DNA of 64,000 nt from contig JACRNY010000005.1 in the NCBI GenBank assembly GCA_016214695.1, positions 16,372 to 80,371 of the forward strand, read 5' to 3'. Below, in pieces: positions 47,199-55,952 of the stretch; position 1 is the first letter of the stretch; each line of letters opens with the position of its first letter. The DNA is from Nitrosomonadales bacterium (lineage in GTDB: Bacteria > Pseudomonadota > Gammaproteobacteria > Burkholderiales > Gallionellaceae). The notes under the pieces were generated by a model. The model had not been told where the DNA came from. It was given only the letters and a program-made list of their open reading frames with translations, and did no database searches. A program made the translations under genes and the position numbers.

Positions 47199-47926
47199 GA
47201 CCTCCGAACCGCCACAACGGCTTCAGCCTGGTTGAGATGGCCGTCGTGCTGGCCATCGTCTCTCTGCTGATGGCAGGACTGCTCCCGATGCTGTCCAGTC
47301 AGCAGGAACGGGCGCAACGCAATGAGACACGCCAGCAACTTGAAGACATTCGACAGGCACTGATCGGCTTCGCCGTCATCAACGGCCGCCTGCCCTGCCC
47401 GACCGACCCGACCATCACCGACCCAGCCGACGCCAGCTATGGGGTCGAGAATCCGCTCGGGTGCAGCACGGCTCCGACCCAAGAGGGCTATCTGCCGTGG
47501 AAAACGCTGGGAGTGAACGAGGTCGATGCCTGGGGAACCAAGCGTAGTGCCGCTGCGAACCCGTGGAACGGCTACTGGCGTTACCGGGTTGATAGAAATT
47601 TTGCCAGCGCGGCAATTACCATGACAACCGGCTTTGCCGAAAAACTCTCGGTTCAAGATAGAGCAGGTGCTTCGTTGACATCGTCAACAGCCAACTGCAC
47701 GGCAACCAGCCCAACAGCGGAATGCCCAGCTGCTATCATTTTTTCAACAGGCCCGGATCTTGTTGCCAATGGGGAGAACGGTGATGCCTTCGAAGCTACG
47801 CAGGGGATTTATGTGAGCGACACACCTGGCTCACTGGCCGGCGGGGCCCAATTCGACGACATGCTGATCTGGATCTCCCGCCCGCAACTCATCAATCGTC
47901 TCGTCGCCACCGGAAAACTGCCCTAA
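47168..47926 (+). CDS. Type IV prepilin-like protein
   Basis: A 252-residue prepilin with the classic class III signal [21 protein letters not shown]: cleavage after Gly, methylated Phe and the Glu5 needed for assembly. The globular part contains LPCPTDP and GYLPWKTLG, shared with the upstream gene, and several cysteine pairs. The start is uncertain: the ATG at 47168 overlaps the upstream gene by 31 bases and lacks a ribosome site; a TTG at 47189 has GGGA at a good distance and would give an 11-residue leader. It is the last gene of the pilus operon and converges on cysS. No further pilins are in the window. Confidence 0.8.
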   Translation: MSGWEHQLQLRPPNRHNGFSLVEMAVVLAIVSLLMAGLLPMLSSQQERAQRNETRQQLEDIRQALIGFAVINGRLPCPTDPTITDPADASYGVENPLGCSTAPTQEGYLPWKTLGVNEVDAWGTKRSAAANPWNGYWRYRVDRNFASAAITMTTGFAEKLSVQDRAGASLTSSTANCTATSPTAECPAAIIFSTGPDLVANGENGDAFEATQGIYVSDTPGSLAGGAQFDDMLIWISRPQLINRLVATGKLP

Positions 47927-49446
47927 GCCCTGCGCCAGCTCGTTCCCTGCGCGGTATCTTCCAGCACCACACCCGCCTCCAGCAACTCCTTGCGTATGCG
48001 GTCCGCCGCGGCGAAGTCTTTCGCCTTCTTGGCGGCGATGCGTGCTTCGATCTGCGCCTTGATCGCCGCGTCATCCAGACCGCCTTCGCCCGCCCCGCCC
48101 TGCAGGAAGGCTTGCGCGTCGCGCTGCAGCAGGCCGAGCACACCGGCCAGCGCTTTCAACTGGGCCGCCGCATGCGCGGACTGGCTGCGGTTCACTTCGT
48201 TGGCGAGGTCGAACAGCACGGCGACGGCTTCGGGGGTGTTGAGGTCGTCGTCCATGGCGGCTTTGAAGCGCTGGGCGTGGGGTTCGTTCCAATCAATCAA
48301 GTCCGTTCGCCCTGACCCTTCGACAAGCTCAGGACTAAAGGCAATTGTCGAAGGGGAACGGACTTGCGAAACTTCCTGTGCTTCGACATAACCAGCGACT
48401 TGCCCGCTTGCGGGCTTAGTCGAATGGCTAGTGGTTCCATCAGGCTCAGCACGAACGGCAGTGGATTTCAGAGCAGTGTATAGCCGCGTCAACGCGCCCT
48501 TGGCATCGTCCAGATGCTGGTCGGAATAATTGAGCGGGCTGCGGTAGTGGGCGCGCAGGATGAAGAAGCGCACCACTTCGGCGTCGTACTTTTTCAGCAC
48601 TTCGCGGATGGTGAAGAAGTTGCCCAGGCTCTTGGACATCTTTTCGTTGTCCACGCGCACGAAGCCGTTGTGCATCCAGTAATTCACGAAGCTGCACTGG
48701 TGCGCGCCTTCGCTCTGCGCGATCTCGTTCTCGTGGTGCGGGAACTGCAGGTCGGCGCCGCCGCCGTGGATGTCGAAATGCTTGCCCAGCAGTTCGGAAC
48801 CCATCGCCGAGCATTCGATATGCCAGCCGGGGCGGCCCTTGCCCCACTTGGAATCCCACTTCACTTCGTCCGCCTCGCTGTCCTTGGCGTGCTTCCACAA
48901 CACGAAATCGAGCGGGTCGTTCTTGTCGGAAGCGACTTCCACGCGCTCACCGGCGCGCAGGTCTTCCAGCGACTTGCCGGAGAGCTTGCCATAGCCGTCG
49001 AACTTGCGCACCGCGTAGTTCACGTCACCGTCCGCGGCCTTGTACGCCAGGCCGTTCTTCTCCAGTTGCTCGATCATCGCCAGCATCTGCGGCACATATT
49101 GCGTGGCGCGCGGCTCATGGTCGGGGCGCTGCACGCCCAGCGCATCGGCATCCTCGTGCATGGCGTCGATGAAACGCTGGGTGAGCGTGTGGATGGATTC
49201 CTTGTTCTCGGCCGCGCGCTTGATGATCTTGTCGTCGATGTCGGTGATGTTGCGCACGTAGGTCACGTCGTAGCCGGAAGCCTTCAGCCAGCGCTGCACC
49301 ATGTCGAACACCACCATCACGCGCGCATGGCCGAGGTGACAGTAGTCGTACACGGTCATGCCGCATACGTACATGCGCACCTTGTTGGGGGCTATGGGCT
49401 TGAAGTCCTGTTTGTCGCGGGCGAGGGTGTTGTAGATCTTCAGCAT
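47923..49446 (-). CDS. cysS: Cysteinyl-tRNA synthetase with repeat insert
   Basis: Charges tRNA-Cys. The 507 residues are about 45 longer than usual. Class I motifs are intact: HIGH-like [14 protein letters not shown] and KMSKSLGNF, plus zinc ligands in [20 protein letters not shown] and [10 protein letters not shown]. The extra length is an in-frame segment (about residues 340-385) made of the palindromic repeat at 48301, between catalytic domain and the C-terminal helices. It starts one base after the glnS stop. Confidence 0.95.
   Translation of the reverse strand: MLKIYNTLARDKQDFKPIAPNKVRMYVCGMTVYDYCHLGHARVMVVFDMVQRWLKASGYDVTYVRNITDIDDKIIKRAAENKESIHTLTQRFIDAMHEDADALGVQRPDHEPRATQYVPQMLAMIEQLEKNGLAYKAADGDVNYAVRKFDGYGKLSGKSLEDLRAGERVEVASDKNDPLDFVLWKHAKDSEADEVKWDSKWGKGRPGWHIECSAMGSELLGKHFDIHGGGADLQFPHHENEIAQSEGAHQCSFVNYWMHNGFVRVDNEKMSKSLGNFFTIREVLKKYDAEVVRFFILRAHYRSPLNYSDQHLDDAKGALTRLYTALKSTAVRAEPDGTTSHSTKPASGQVAGYVEAQEVSQVRSPSTIAFSPELVEGSGRTDLIDWNEPHAQRFKAAMDDDLNTPEAVAVLFDLANEVNRSQSAHAAAQLKALAGVLGLLQRDAQAFLQGGAGEGGLDDAAIKAQIEARIAAKKAKDFAAADRIRKELLEAGVVLEDTAQGTSWRRA
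48301..48363. repeat. Palindromic repeat (family I) inside cysS
   Basis: Outer arms GTCCGTTC/GAACGGAC (48301-48308, 48356-48363) and inner arms CCCTTCGAC/GTCGAAGGG (48316-48324, 48347-48355) are perfect. It is open in the cysS frame, giving [17 protein letters not shown]. Its core matches the repeat in addA at 11368. Confidence 0.85.
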
Positions 49447-49447
49447 G

Positions 49448-51127
49448 CTAGTTCTGCTCTTTCGCCCAGGAATCTTTCAGCGTCACGGTGCGGTTGAACA
49501 CCAGCTTGCTGCCCGGTTGATGGTCGCGGCGGTCGGTGCAGAAATAACCCAGGCGCTCGAACTGGTAGCGTGTTTCCGGCGCGGCGTCTTTCACGGCGCT
49601 TTCCACCCAGCCCTGCACCACGGTGAGCGATGCCGGATTCAGGTGAGACAGGAATTCCACGTCCTTGTCCCCGTCCGGCTCCGGCACGTTGAACAGGCGG
49701 TCGTACAGACGGATCTCGGCGGGAAGCGCGTGTTCGCGCGACAGGAAGTGGATGACACCCTTCACCTTGCGGCCTTCCGGATTCTTGCCCAGCGTGTCGT
49801 GGTCGATGCTGCACTTGAGTTCGATGACCTTGCCGGATGCATCCTTCACCGCTTCGTCGCATCGCATCACGTAGCTGTGGCGCAGGCGGATCTCGCCGCC
49901 GAGGGTGAGACGCTTCCAGCCGGCGGGCGGCACTTCGGCGAAGTCGTCGGCTTCGATGAGCAACTCCTTGCCGAACGGCACCATGCGTTTGCCCAGCTCG
50001 GGCACGTTGGGATGGAAATCCGCTTCGCGTGTCTGCGCGCCTTCGGCATTGGTGATGGTGACCTTGAGCGGGTTGATGATCGCCATCACGCGCGGTGCGC
50101 GCAGTTCCAGGTCTTCGCGGATCGCACCTTCCATGATCGCCATATCGACGATGTTCTCGCTCTTGGAGACGCCGATGCGCTTGGCGAATTCGCGGATGCC
50201 CTCGGGGGTGTAACCGCGGCGGCGCATGCCGGAGATGGTCGGCATGCGCGGGTCGTCCCAGCCGCTCACCTTCTTCTCGTTCACCAGTTGCAGCAGCTTG
50301 CGCTTGCTGGTGATGGTGTAGTGCAGCTCCAGGCGCGAGAACTCGTACTGGCGCGGGTGGCAGGGGATGGTGATGTTATCCAGCACCCAGTCGTACAGCG
50401 GGCGGTGATCCTCGAACTCCAGCGTGCAGATGGAATGGGTGATGCCTTCCAGCGCGTCGGAGATGCAGTGCGTGTAGTCGTACATCGGGTAGATGCACCA
50501 CTTGTCGCCGGTGCGGATGTGGTGGGCGCGCTTGATGCGGTAGATCACCGGGTCGCGCATGTTGATGTTGGGCGAGGCCATGTCGATCTTGGCGCGCAGC
50601 ACCATGGCGCCGTCGGCGAATTCGCCGTTCTTCATGCGCGCGAACAGGTCGAGGTTCTCTTTGACCGCACGGTCGCGGTTGGGGCTGTTGCGGCCTGGCT
50701 GGGTCAGCGTGCCGCGGTATTCGCGCATCTGCTCGGGAGTGAGATCGTCCACATAGGCCAGGCCCTTGTTGATGAGTTCCACTGCAAAATCGTACAGCGC
50801 ATCGAAATAGTCCGAAGCCCAGCGCACTTCGCCGTTCCACTGGAAGCCCAGCCAGCGCACGTCATCCTGGATGGACTGCGCGTATTCCTCGCTTTCCTTC
50901 TCCGGGTTGGTGTCGTCGAAGCGCAGGTTGCATTTGCCCTGATAATCGCGCGCCAGACCGAAGTTGAGACAGATGGATTTGGCGTGACCGACGTGCAGAT
51001 AGCCGTTCGGCTCGGGCGGGAAGCGTGTGACGATGCTCTGGTGCTTGCCGGAGGCCAGATCGCCGTCGATGATCGTGCGGATGAAATTGGATACGGGTGC
51101 GGCTGGTGTGGGTGCGTTGCTGCTCAT
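49448..51127 (-). CDS. glnS: Glutaminyl-tRNA synthetase
   Basis: Charges tRNA-Gln. The 559 residues are the normal length, with [20 protein letters not shown] (HIGH region) and [13 protein letters not shown]; the KMSKS-like lysine region is KRIGVSKSE. The C-terminal anticodon-binding beta domain is complete. It is followed by cysS after one base. A TAGAAT box lies 38 bases before the ATG. Confidence 0.96.
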   Translation of the reverse strand: MSSNAPTPAAPVSNFIRTIIDGDLASGKHQSIVTRFPPEPNGYLHVGHAKSICLNFGLARDYQGKCNLRFDDTNPEKESEEYAQSIQDDVRWLGFQWNGEVRWASDYFDALYDFAVELINKGLAYVDDLTPEQMREYRGTLTQPGRNSPNRDRAVKENLDLFARMKNGEFADGAMVLRAKIDMASPNINMRDPVIYRIKRAHHIRTGDKWCIYPMYDYTHCISDALEGITHSICTLEFEDHRPLYDWVLDNITIPCHPRQYEFSRLELHYTITSKRKLLQLVNEKKVSGWDDPRMPTISGMRRRGYTPEGIREFAKRIGVSKSENIVDMAIMEGAIREDLELRAPRVMAIINPLKVTITNAEGAQTREADFHPNVPELGKRMVPFGKELLIEADDFAEVPPAGWKRLTLGGEIRLRHSYVMRCDEAVKDASGKVIELKCSIDHDTLGKNPEGRKVKGVIHFLSREHALPAEIRLYDRLFNVPEPDGDKDVEFLSHLNPASLTVVQGWVESAVKDAAPETRYQFERLGYFCTDRRDHQPGSKLVFNRTVTLKDSWAKEQN

Positions 51128-51164
51128 TTGGATTTCGTCGGGCGTTCAGCGATGAAGGTGCGGA

Positions 51165-51170
51165 ATTCTA
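51165..51170 (-). promoter_or_regulatory. Putative -10 box of glnS-cysS
   Basis: TAGAAT followed by TCCGCACC on the minus strand, 38 bases before the glnS ATG. Confidence 0.4.
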
Positions 51171-51228
51171 CCTGAAAATATCCCCTTCCAGACCGGGCGC
51201 AAACCGTGTGTGCCCGCCGCTTATTTGA

Positions 51229-51234
51229 TAGAAT
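51229..51234 (+). promoter_or_regulatory. Putative -10 box of the TPR gene
   Basis: TAGAAT followed by CGCGGC, 55 bases before the ATG at 51290 in the 162-base divergent gap with glnS. No good -35. Confidence 0.4.
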
Positions 51235-51289
51235 CGCGGCTCCCCGGACGGCCCCGGCCGCCGGAATTTCCCCGGAACACTAGCACGCA

Positions 51290-52261
51290 ATGAAAATGAT
51301 CAAAAAGTTGAGCCGCATCGCTGCACTGTGCGCATTCATGTCGATCTCCCTCCCCGCTCTGGCCGACGACATCCAGGACGCCAACAAGCTGTTCAAGCAG
51401 GGCCTGCACGCACAAGCGATGGAGAAGGTCAACCTCGTGCTCGCAAGCAAGCCGAAAGACGCGCAGGCGCGCTTCCTCAAGGGGCTGATCCAGACCGAAC
51501 AGGGCAATACCAACGAGGCCATCGCGACCTTCACCGGCCTGACCGAGGACTACCCCGAGCTGCCCGAGCCCTACAACAACCTCGCCGTGATCTATGCCGG
51601 CCAGGGCCAGTACGAAAAAGCCAAGACCGCGCTGGAGATGGCGATCCGCACCCATCCGACCTATGCCACCGCACACGAGAACCTGGGCGACATCTACGCC
51701 AAGATGGCCAGCCAGGCCTATGACCGCGCGCTGCAACTGGAAAAGAGCAACACCGGCACCCAGACCAAGCTGGCGCTGATCCGCGAGCTGTTCGGCGACG
51801 CCCCCAAGAGCACCCGTAGCGGCAAGACCACGGTGGTCGCTGCGGCTGACAACACAGCTGCCGTCACACCGGCCGCCACGATCCCTGTCGCCAGGAAGGC
51901 CGAGCCTGTTGCGGCAGACCCTGCCGCGGAAGTGCTGAAGGCCACCCAGGCCTGGGCTGCCGCCTGGTCGGCCAAGGACAGCAAGAAGTACCTGAGCTTC
52001 TACGCCAAGGAATTCAAGACGCCGGACGGCTTGAGCCGCAGCGCCTGGGAGAGCCAGCGCAAGCAGCGCATCGCCGCGCCCAAGTCGATCAGCGTCGAAG
52101 TGCTCGCCGCCAAAGCCAAGCTGGCGGACGCCGGCCATGCCAGCGTCTCTTTCAAGCAAAGTTACCGCGCCAGCCATCTGAACATCGTTTCCGGCAAGAC
52201 CCTGGACTGGGTGAAGGTGGACGGCCAGTGGCTGATCGCTGCCGAACACTCTGCCAAATAA
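51290..52261 (+). CDS. Periplasmic TPR protein with Cds6-like C-terminal domain
   Basis: A 323-residue exported protein: signal peptide about 1-25 (ending LPALA), TPR repeats about 28-165 (LFKQGLHAQAMEKVNLVLASKP, PYNNLAVIYAGQGQYEKAKT), a low-complexity linker (about 180-215) and a C-terminal NTF2-like domain (about 218-322, WAAAWSAKDSKKYLSFYAKEF). The same type of C-terminal domain ends the next gene's L,D-transpeptidase, which suggests both act at the same site on the cell wall. The two genes are 4 bases apart. Confidence 0.8.
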   Translation: MKMIKKLSRIAALCAFMSISLPALADDIQDANKLFKQGLHAQAMEKVNLVLASKPKDAQARFLKGLIQTEQGNTNEAIATFTGLTEDYPELPEPYNNLAVIYAGQGQYEKAKTALEMAIRTHPTYATAHENLGDIYAKMASQAYDRALQLEKSNTGTQTKLALIRELFGDAPKSTRSGKTTVVAAADNTAAVTPAATIPVARKAEPVAADPAAEVLKATQAWAAAWSAKDSKKYLSFYAKEFKTPDGLSRSAWESQRKQRIAAPKSISVEVLAAKAKLADAGHASVSFKQSYRASHLNIVSGKTLDWVKVDGQWLIAAEHSAK

Positions 52262-52265
52262 ACCC

Positions 52266-53426
52266 ATGCGCCATATCGCCAGTCTGCTGTTGATCGGCTC
52301 CATCGCCCTCCCCGCACAGGCGGAGACGCCTTCGCGCGACCTGGAGCTGGCGCTGGCCAAGAGCCTGCAGGCTGTCAGCAACAATCGCCTGGACGTGGCC
52401 TTGCTCGAGGTCGATTCGCTGCTCAAGGCCAATCCCAACTTCAAGCTGGCGCAACTGGTGAAGGGCGACCTGCTGATGGCGCGCGCCAAACCGATCAGCG
52501 ATTTCGGCGCCGCCCCCAACGCGCCGCGCGAGCGCGTGCAGGACCTGCGCGAGGAAGCCAATGCGCGCCTGCAGCGCGTGCAGCAACAGCAGCCCATCGC
52601 TGTGCCGAAATACCTGTGGCAACTCTCGCCCAAGCAGCGCTACGCGGTGGTGGTGGACACCAGCAAATCGACGCTCTATCTGTATGAGAACGTGAAGGGC
52701 GAGCCGCGCTATGTGGCCGACTTCTACATCAGCGTCGGCAAGAAGGGCGCCGACAAGGTCGTCGAAGGCGACCAGAAGACCCCGCTCGGCGTGTATTTCG
52801 TCAACCAGTACCTGAGCAAGGACAAGCTCACCGACTTCTACGGCTCCGGCGCCTGGCCGATCAGCTATCCGAACGAGTGGGACAAGCGCCTCGGCCGCAA
52901 CGGCCACGGCATCTGGCTGCACGGCACGCCCAGCGACACCTACAGCCGCCCGCCGCTGGCCAGCAACGGCTGCGTGGTGCTGGCCAACGACGACCTCAGC
53001 CATCTGGGCAGCCATCTGCAGGTTGGCATCACCCCGGTGATCATCACGCGCAAGATGGACTGGATGTCTGACAGCGACCTCGGCGAGCGCGATGCGCTGC
53101 TGAAGGCCATCGAACAATGGCGCAACGACTGGGCCAGCCGCGACACGGACAGTTATCTCTCCCACTACGCCAAGGATTTCTCCACCGGCGCCATGTCGCT
53201 GCCCGCCTTCGCGCAACAGAAACGCCTGGTGAACTCGGGCAAGACCTGGATCAAGGTCAAGGTCTCCGACCTCAGCGTCTTCCCCTATCCCAACCAGCCC
53301 GACATGGCGGTGGTGAACTTCGAGCAGGATTACGACAGCAACAACCTTTCCAACCGCATGCACAAGCGCCAGTACTGGATGAAACGCGACGGGCGCTGGC
53401 AGATCGTCTATGAAGGAGCCGCATAA
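52266..53426 (+). CDS. L,D-transpeptidase (YkuD) with C-terminal NTF2-like domain
   Basis: Periplasmic enzyme that forms 3-3 crosslinks in peptidoglycan or attaches proteins to it. Of 386 residues, 1-18 look like a signal peptide, about 20-110 are helical and about 122-260 are the YkuD domain. The catalytic motif is complete: His in IWLHGTPS and the nucleophile Cys in LASNGCVVL. About 280-385 is a Cds6/NTF2-like domain (WASRDTDSYLSHYAKDF), as in the previous gene. The product may instead tailor the wall for an exported structure; substrate unknown. Confidence 0.9.
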   Translation: MRHIASLLLIGSIALPAQAETPSRDLELALAKSLQAVSNNRLDVALLEVDSLLKANPNFKLAQLVKGDLLMARAKPISDFGAAPNAPRERVQDLREEANARLQRVQQQQPIAVPKYLWQLSPKQRYAVVVDTSKSTLYLYENVKGEPRYVADFYISVGKKGADKVVEGDQKTPLGVYFVNQYLSKDKLTDFYGSGAWPISYPNEWDKRLGRNGHGIWLHGTPSDTYSRPPLASNGCVVLANDDLSHLGSHLQVGITPVIITRKMDWMSDSDLGERDALLKAIEQWRNDWASRDTDSYLSHYAKDFSTGAMSLPAFAQQKRLVNSGKTWIKVKVSDLSVFPYPNQPDMAVVNFEQDYDSNNLSNRMHKRQYWMKRDGRWQIVYEGAA

Positions 53427-53429
53427 ACC

Positions 53430-54011
53430 ATGAGATTCGTTCGTATCGTCCTCGCAATCCTGCTGGCCGGACTCTGCATCCTGCCCGCGCAAGCCGCATC
53501 CCCAACCAAAGGAAAAATGAAAATGGTAAAACTGCATACCAACCAAGGCATCATCACCCTGCAACTCGACGCCGAGAAAGCGCCTGTCACCGTGCAGAAC
53601 TTCCTCGACTACGTGAACAGCGGTTTCTTCAGCAACACCATCTTCCATCGCGTGATCCCCAACTTCATGATCCAGGGCGGCGGCTTCGAGCCCGGCATGA
53701 AACAGAAGCCGACCAATGCGCCGATCAAGAACGAGGCGAAGAACGGCCTGAAGAACGAGAAGTACTCTATCGCCATGGCGCGCACCGGCGACCCGCACTC
53801 CGCCACCGCGCAGTTCTTCATCAACACCAAGACCAACGATTTCCTCGACTATCCCGGCCAGGACGGCTGGGGCTATTGCGTGTTCGGCAAGGTGGTCGAA
53901 GGCATGGAAGTGGTCGACGCCATCGGCAAGGTGAAGACCGGCAGCAGCGGTTTCCACCAGGACGTGCCGAAAGAGGACGTCATCATCATCAAGGCAGAAG
54001 TAGTGCAGTGA
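53430..54011 (+). CDS. Cyclophilin-type peptidyl-prolyl isomerase, exported
   Basis: Speeds cis-trans isomerisation of proline bonds. The 193 residues have a signal peptide (about 1-22, ending PAQA) and a full cyclophilin domain: [13 protein letters not shown] and NTKTNDFLD; the catalytic Arg is in FHRVI. An internal start is possible: AAAGGA lies just before ATGs at 53517 and 53523 that begin MVKLHTNQG, exactly where cytoplasmic PpiB proteins start. So both a periplasmic and a cytoplasmic form could be made. It lies 3 bases after the L,D-transpeptidase gene. Confidence 0.9.
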   Translation: MRFVRIVLAILLAGLCILPAQAASPTKGKMKMVKLHTNQGIITLQLDAEKAPVTVQNFLDYVNSGFFSNTIFHRVIPNFMIQGGGFEPGMKQKPTNAPIKNEAKNGLKNEKYSIAMARTGDPHSATAQFFINTKTNDFLDYPGQDGWGYCVFGKVVEGMEVVDAIGKVKTGSSGFHQDVPKEDVIIIKAEVVQ

Positions 54012-54020
54012 TCAACAGCA

Positions 54021-54046
54021 AACGGCGCTTCGGCGCCGTTTTGTTT
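54021..54046 (+). terminator. Terminator of the cyclophilin gene
   Basis: AACGGCGC/GCGCCGTT with a TTCG tetraloop, then TTGTTT. The T run ends one or two bases before the lpxH ATG at 54048. Confidence 0.8.
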
Positions 54047-54047
54047 C

Positions 54048-54776
54048 ATGCCGCATTCCTTTTTCATATCTGATTTACACCTCAGCACCGACCATCCGCG
54101 CAGCGCGGAGATGTTCCTGCGCTTCGTCACGGAGGCCGCACCGGGAGCGGAAGCGCTCTACATCCTCGGCGACCTGTTCGAGTACTGGGCAGGGGATGAC
54201 GATCTGGACGACCCCTTCCACAGGCGCATCTGCACTGCGTTGCGCGAGCTGGCTGCACAGGGCACGCACATCTACATCATGCACGGCAACCGCGACTTCC
54301 TGATGCACGCGGAGCTGGCTGCGGCCTGTGACGCGACGCTGCTCGACGACCCGACCCTGCTCGACCTGTATGGCACGCCCACCCTGCTCACGCATGGCGA
54401 TGCGTTGTGCACCGACGATATCGAGTACCTGCATTTCCGCAAACTGGTGCGCAACAGCGACTGGCAGACAAAGTTCCTGTCACAGCCGCTGGCTCAGCGC
54501 AAAGCCCAGATCGAGCAGTTGCGCGCACAGAGCAAGAACGAGAAGCAGGTGAAGGCGATGGACATCATGGACGTGAATTGCGACGCGGTGGACGAGTTGC
54601 TGCGCCGGCACCACTACCCGCGCCTGATCCACGGCCACACCCACCGCCCGGCCAGGCATCTGCATCATCCGGATGGACGCGCCTGCGAACGCTGGGTGCT
54701 GGGAGATTGGGACAGCGGCCGCGCCAGCATCCTGCGCTGCGATGCGGGCGGGATCGAACAGCTCGTGCTGGAGTGA
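54048..54776 (+). CDS. lpxH: UDP-2,3-diacylglucosamine hydrolase LpxH
   Basis: Peripheral inner-membrane metallophosphatase of lipid A synthesis. The 242 residues have the metal site FISDLHLS, GDLFEYWAGDD, HGNRDFL, LTHGD and HGHTHRP. Start at 54048 gives the normal N-terminus; there is no Shine-Dalgarno sequence, as the ATG directly follows a terminator hairpin and T run. Confidence 0.95.
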   Translation: MPHSFFISDLHLSTDHPRSAEMFLRFVTEAAPGAEALYILGDLFEYWAGDDDLDDPFHRRICTALRELAAQGTHIYIMHGNRDFLMHAELAAACDATLLDDPTLLDLYGTPTLLTHGDALCTDDIEYLHFRKLVRNSDWQTKFLSQPLAQRKAQIEQLRAQSKNEKQVKAMDIMDVNCDAVDELLRRHHYPRLIHGHTHRPARHLHHPDGRACERWVLGDWDSGRASILRCDAGGIEQLVLE

Positions 54777-54783
54777 GCGGCAG

Positions 54784-55449
54784 CTACTGCCTGTCCGTGC
54801 ACAGGGCCTTGCACGGCTCACCGTCACGGTCGCCGTCGAGCGTGGTGACACCGCAACGGATCAGATAGAAACGCGCCTCATCGCACGAGCTCATCTCCGA
54901 GCAGCGGCGTTTCCTGCCGCATTCCATGTCATACAGCATCACCGGTATATCGCGCGGAACGGCTGCCTTTTTCCGGCGGTCCGCTTTCGTCGAGGGATGC
55001 AGCTTGCGCCATTGCCACGGCGATTGCGGATCGGCCTGCGCCCACAGTCCGCGTTGCTGCTGTTGCGCCTCCTTTTGCAGGGCGACATAGGTCTTGTCGC
55101 TGTGGAAATACGAATACTCCCAAGCCATGCCGCGCCTCAGCTGTTCCTGATTGATGTCCAATCCCTCCAGCGAGATCAACCCGACGATGCGCCCATACTG
55201 GTCAACCGCCCTGCTGTCGATCACTACCTCTCGCTTGTGCACCAGTTCCTGCAGCGACTGTCTGGATTGCTTGCCGAACGGCTGTTCCTTCTCCGGCGCA
55301 TCGATGTTGGCCAAACGGACTTTGCTTGCTTTGCCGTTGCGCGACACCAATACCGTGTCGCCATCGAGCACAGCCAGCACCCTGGCCGTGAAGACCTCGG
55401 CGTGCACGTTCAGCGCGAGGCCGCAGGCCAGCGCGACGAACCATCTCAT
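54784..55449 (-). CDS. Exported thermonuclease-like protein with Excalibur motif
   Basis: A 221-residue secreted nuclease-type protein. Signal peptide about 1-17 (ending NVHA). Staphylococcal-nuclease domain (about 20-140) with VLDGDTVLV, IDAPEK and the arginine in DQYGRIVG. The C-terminal end has the calcium-binding Excalibur motif DGDRDGEPC within a cysteine pair. ATG at 55449 overlaps the pgpA stop by 4 bases. Proteins of this type may cleave DNA or RNA outside the cytoplasm. The second-arginine position appears to be present (RRG), so activity is likely. Confidence 0.85.
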   Translation of the reverse strand: MRWFVALACGLALNVHAEVFTARVLAVLDGDTVLVSRNGKASKVRLANIDAPEKEQPFGKQSRQSLQELVHKREVVIDSRAVDQYGRIVGLISLEGLDINQEQLRRGMAWEYSYFHSDKTYVALQKEAQQQQRGLWAQADPQSPWQWRKLHPSTKADRRKKAAVPRDIPVMLYDMECGRKRRCSEMSSCDEARFYLIRCGVTTLDGDRDGEPCKALCTDRQ

Positions 55450-55952
55450 ACCAGGATGCTTTTGATGACTGCCAGACACAGCAGGGTGTAACCCGCGGCG
55501 AGGATGTCGTCGAACATCACGCCGAGACCGCCGTGCCAGGTCTTGTCGAAATGGCGGATAGGCTCCGGCTTGAAGATGTCGAAGAAGCGGAACAGGCAGA
55601 ACGCGAGGATCTGCCACACCACGCCTTCCGGCGTGAAGAACAGCACCAGGGTGAAGGCGACGATCTCGTCCCACACGATGCCGCCGTAATCGTGCACGCC
55701 CAGCGCCTTGCCGGTGATGTCGCACACCCACACACCGAAGGCGAATGCCCAGATCAGCACCAGGATGAACATCGCGTCGGTGAGACGCGGCGCCAGGTAC
55801 CAGTACATCGGGAAGGCGACCAGCGTGCCCGCCGTGCCCGGCCCTTTCGGCAGCAGCCCGGCGCCGAAGCCGAAGGAAAGCAAGTGTGCCGGATGGCTGA
55901 ACAGGAAACGCCAGTTCGGCTGCAGTTTCAGCTGGTCATGCGAAGTGGTCAT
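55446..55952 (-). CDS. pgpA: Phosphatidylglycerophosphatase A
   Basis: Membrane phosphatase that makes phosphatidylglycerol. The 168 residues have the PgpA motif GFGAGLLPKGPGTAGTL and four hydrophobic segments, with DDILAAGYTLL near the end. The start overlaps the thiL end by 17 bases. This pair after thiL is the usual order. Confidence 0.92.
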   Translation of the reverse strand: MTTSHDQLKLQPNWRFLFSHPAHLLSFGFGAGLLPKGPGTAGTLVAFPMYWYLAPRLTDAMFILVLIWAFAFGVWVCDITGKALGVHDYGGIVWDEIVAFTLVLFFTPEGVVWQILAFCLFRFFDIFKPEPIRHFDKTWHGGLGVMFDDILAAGYTLLCLAVIKSILV

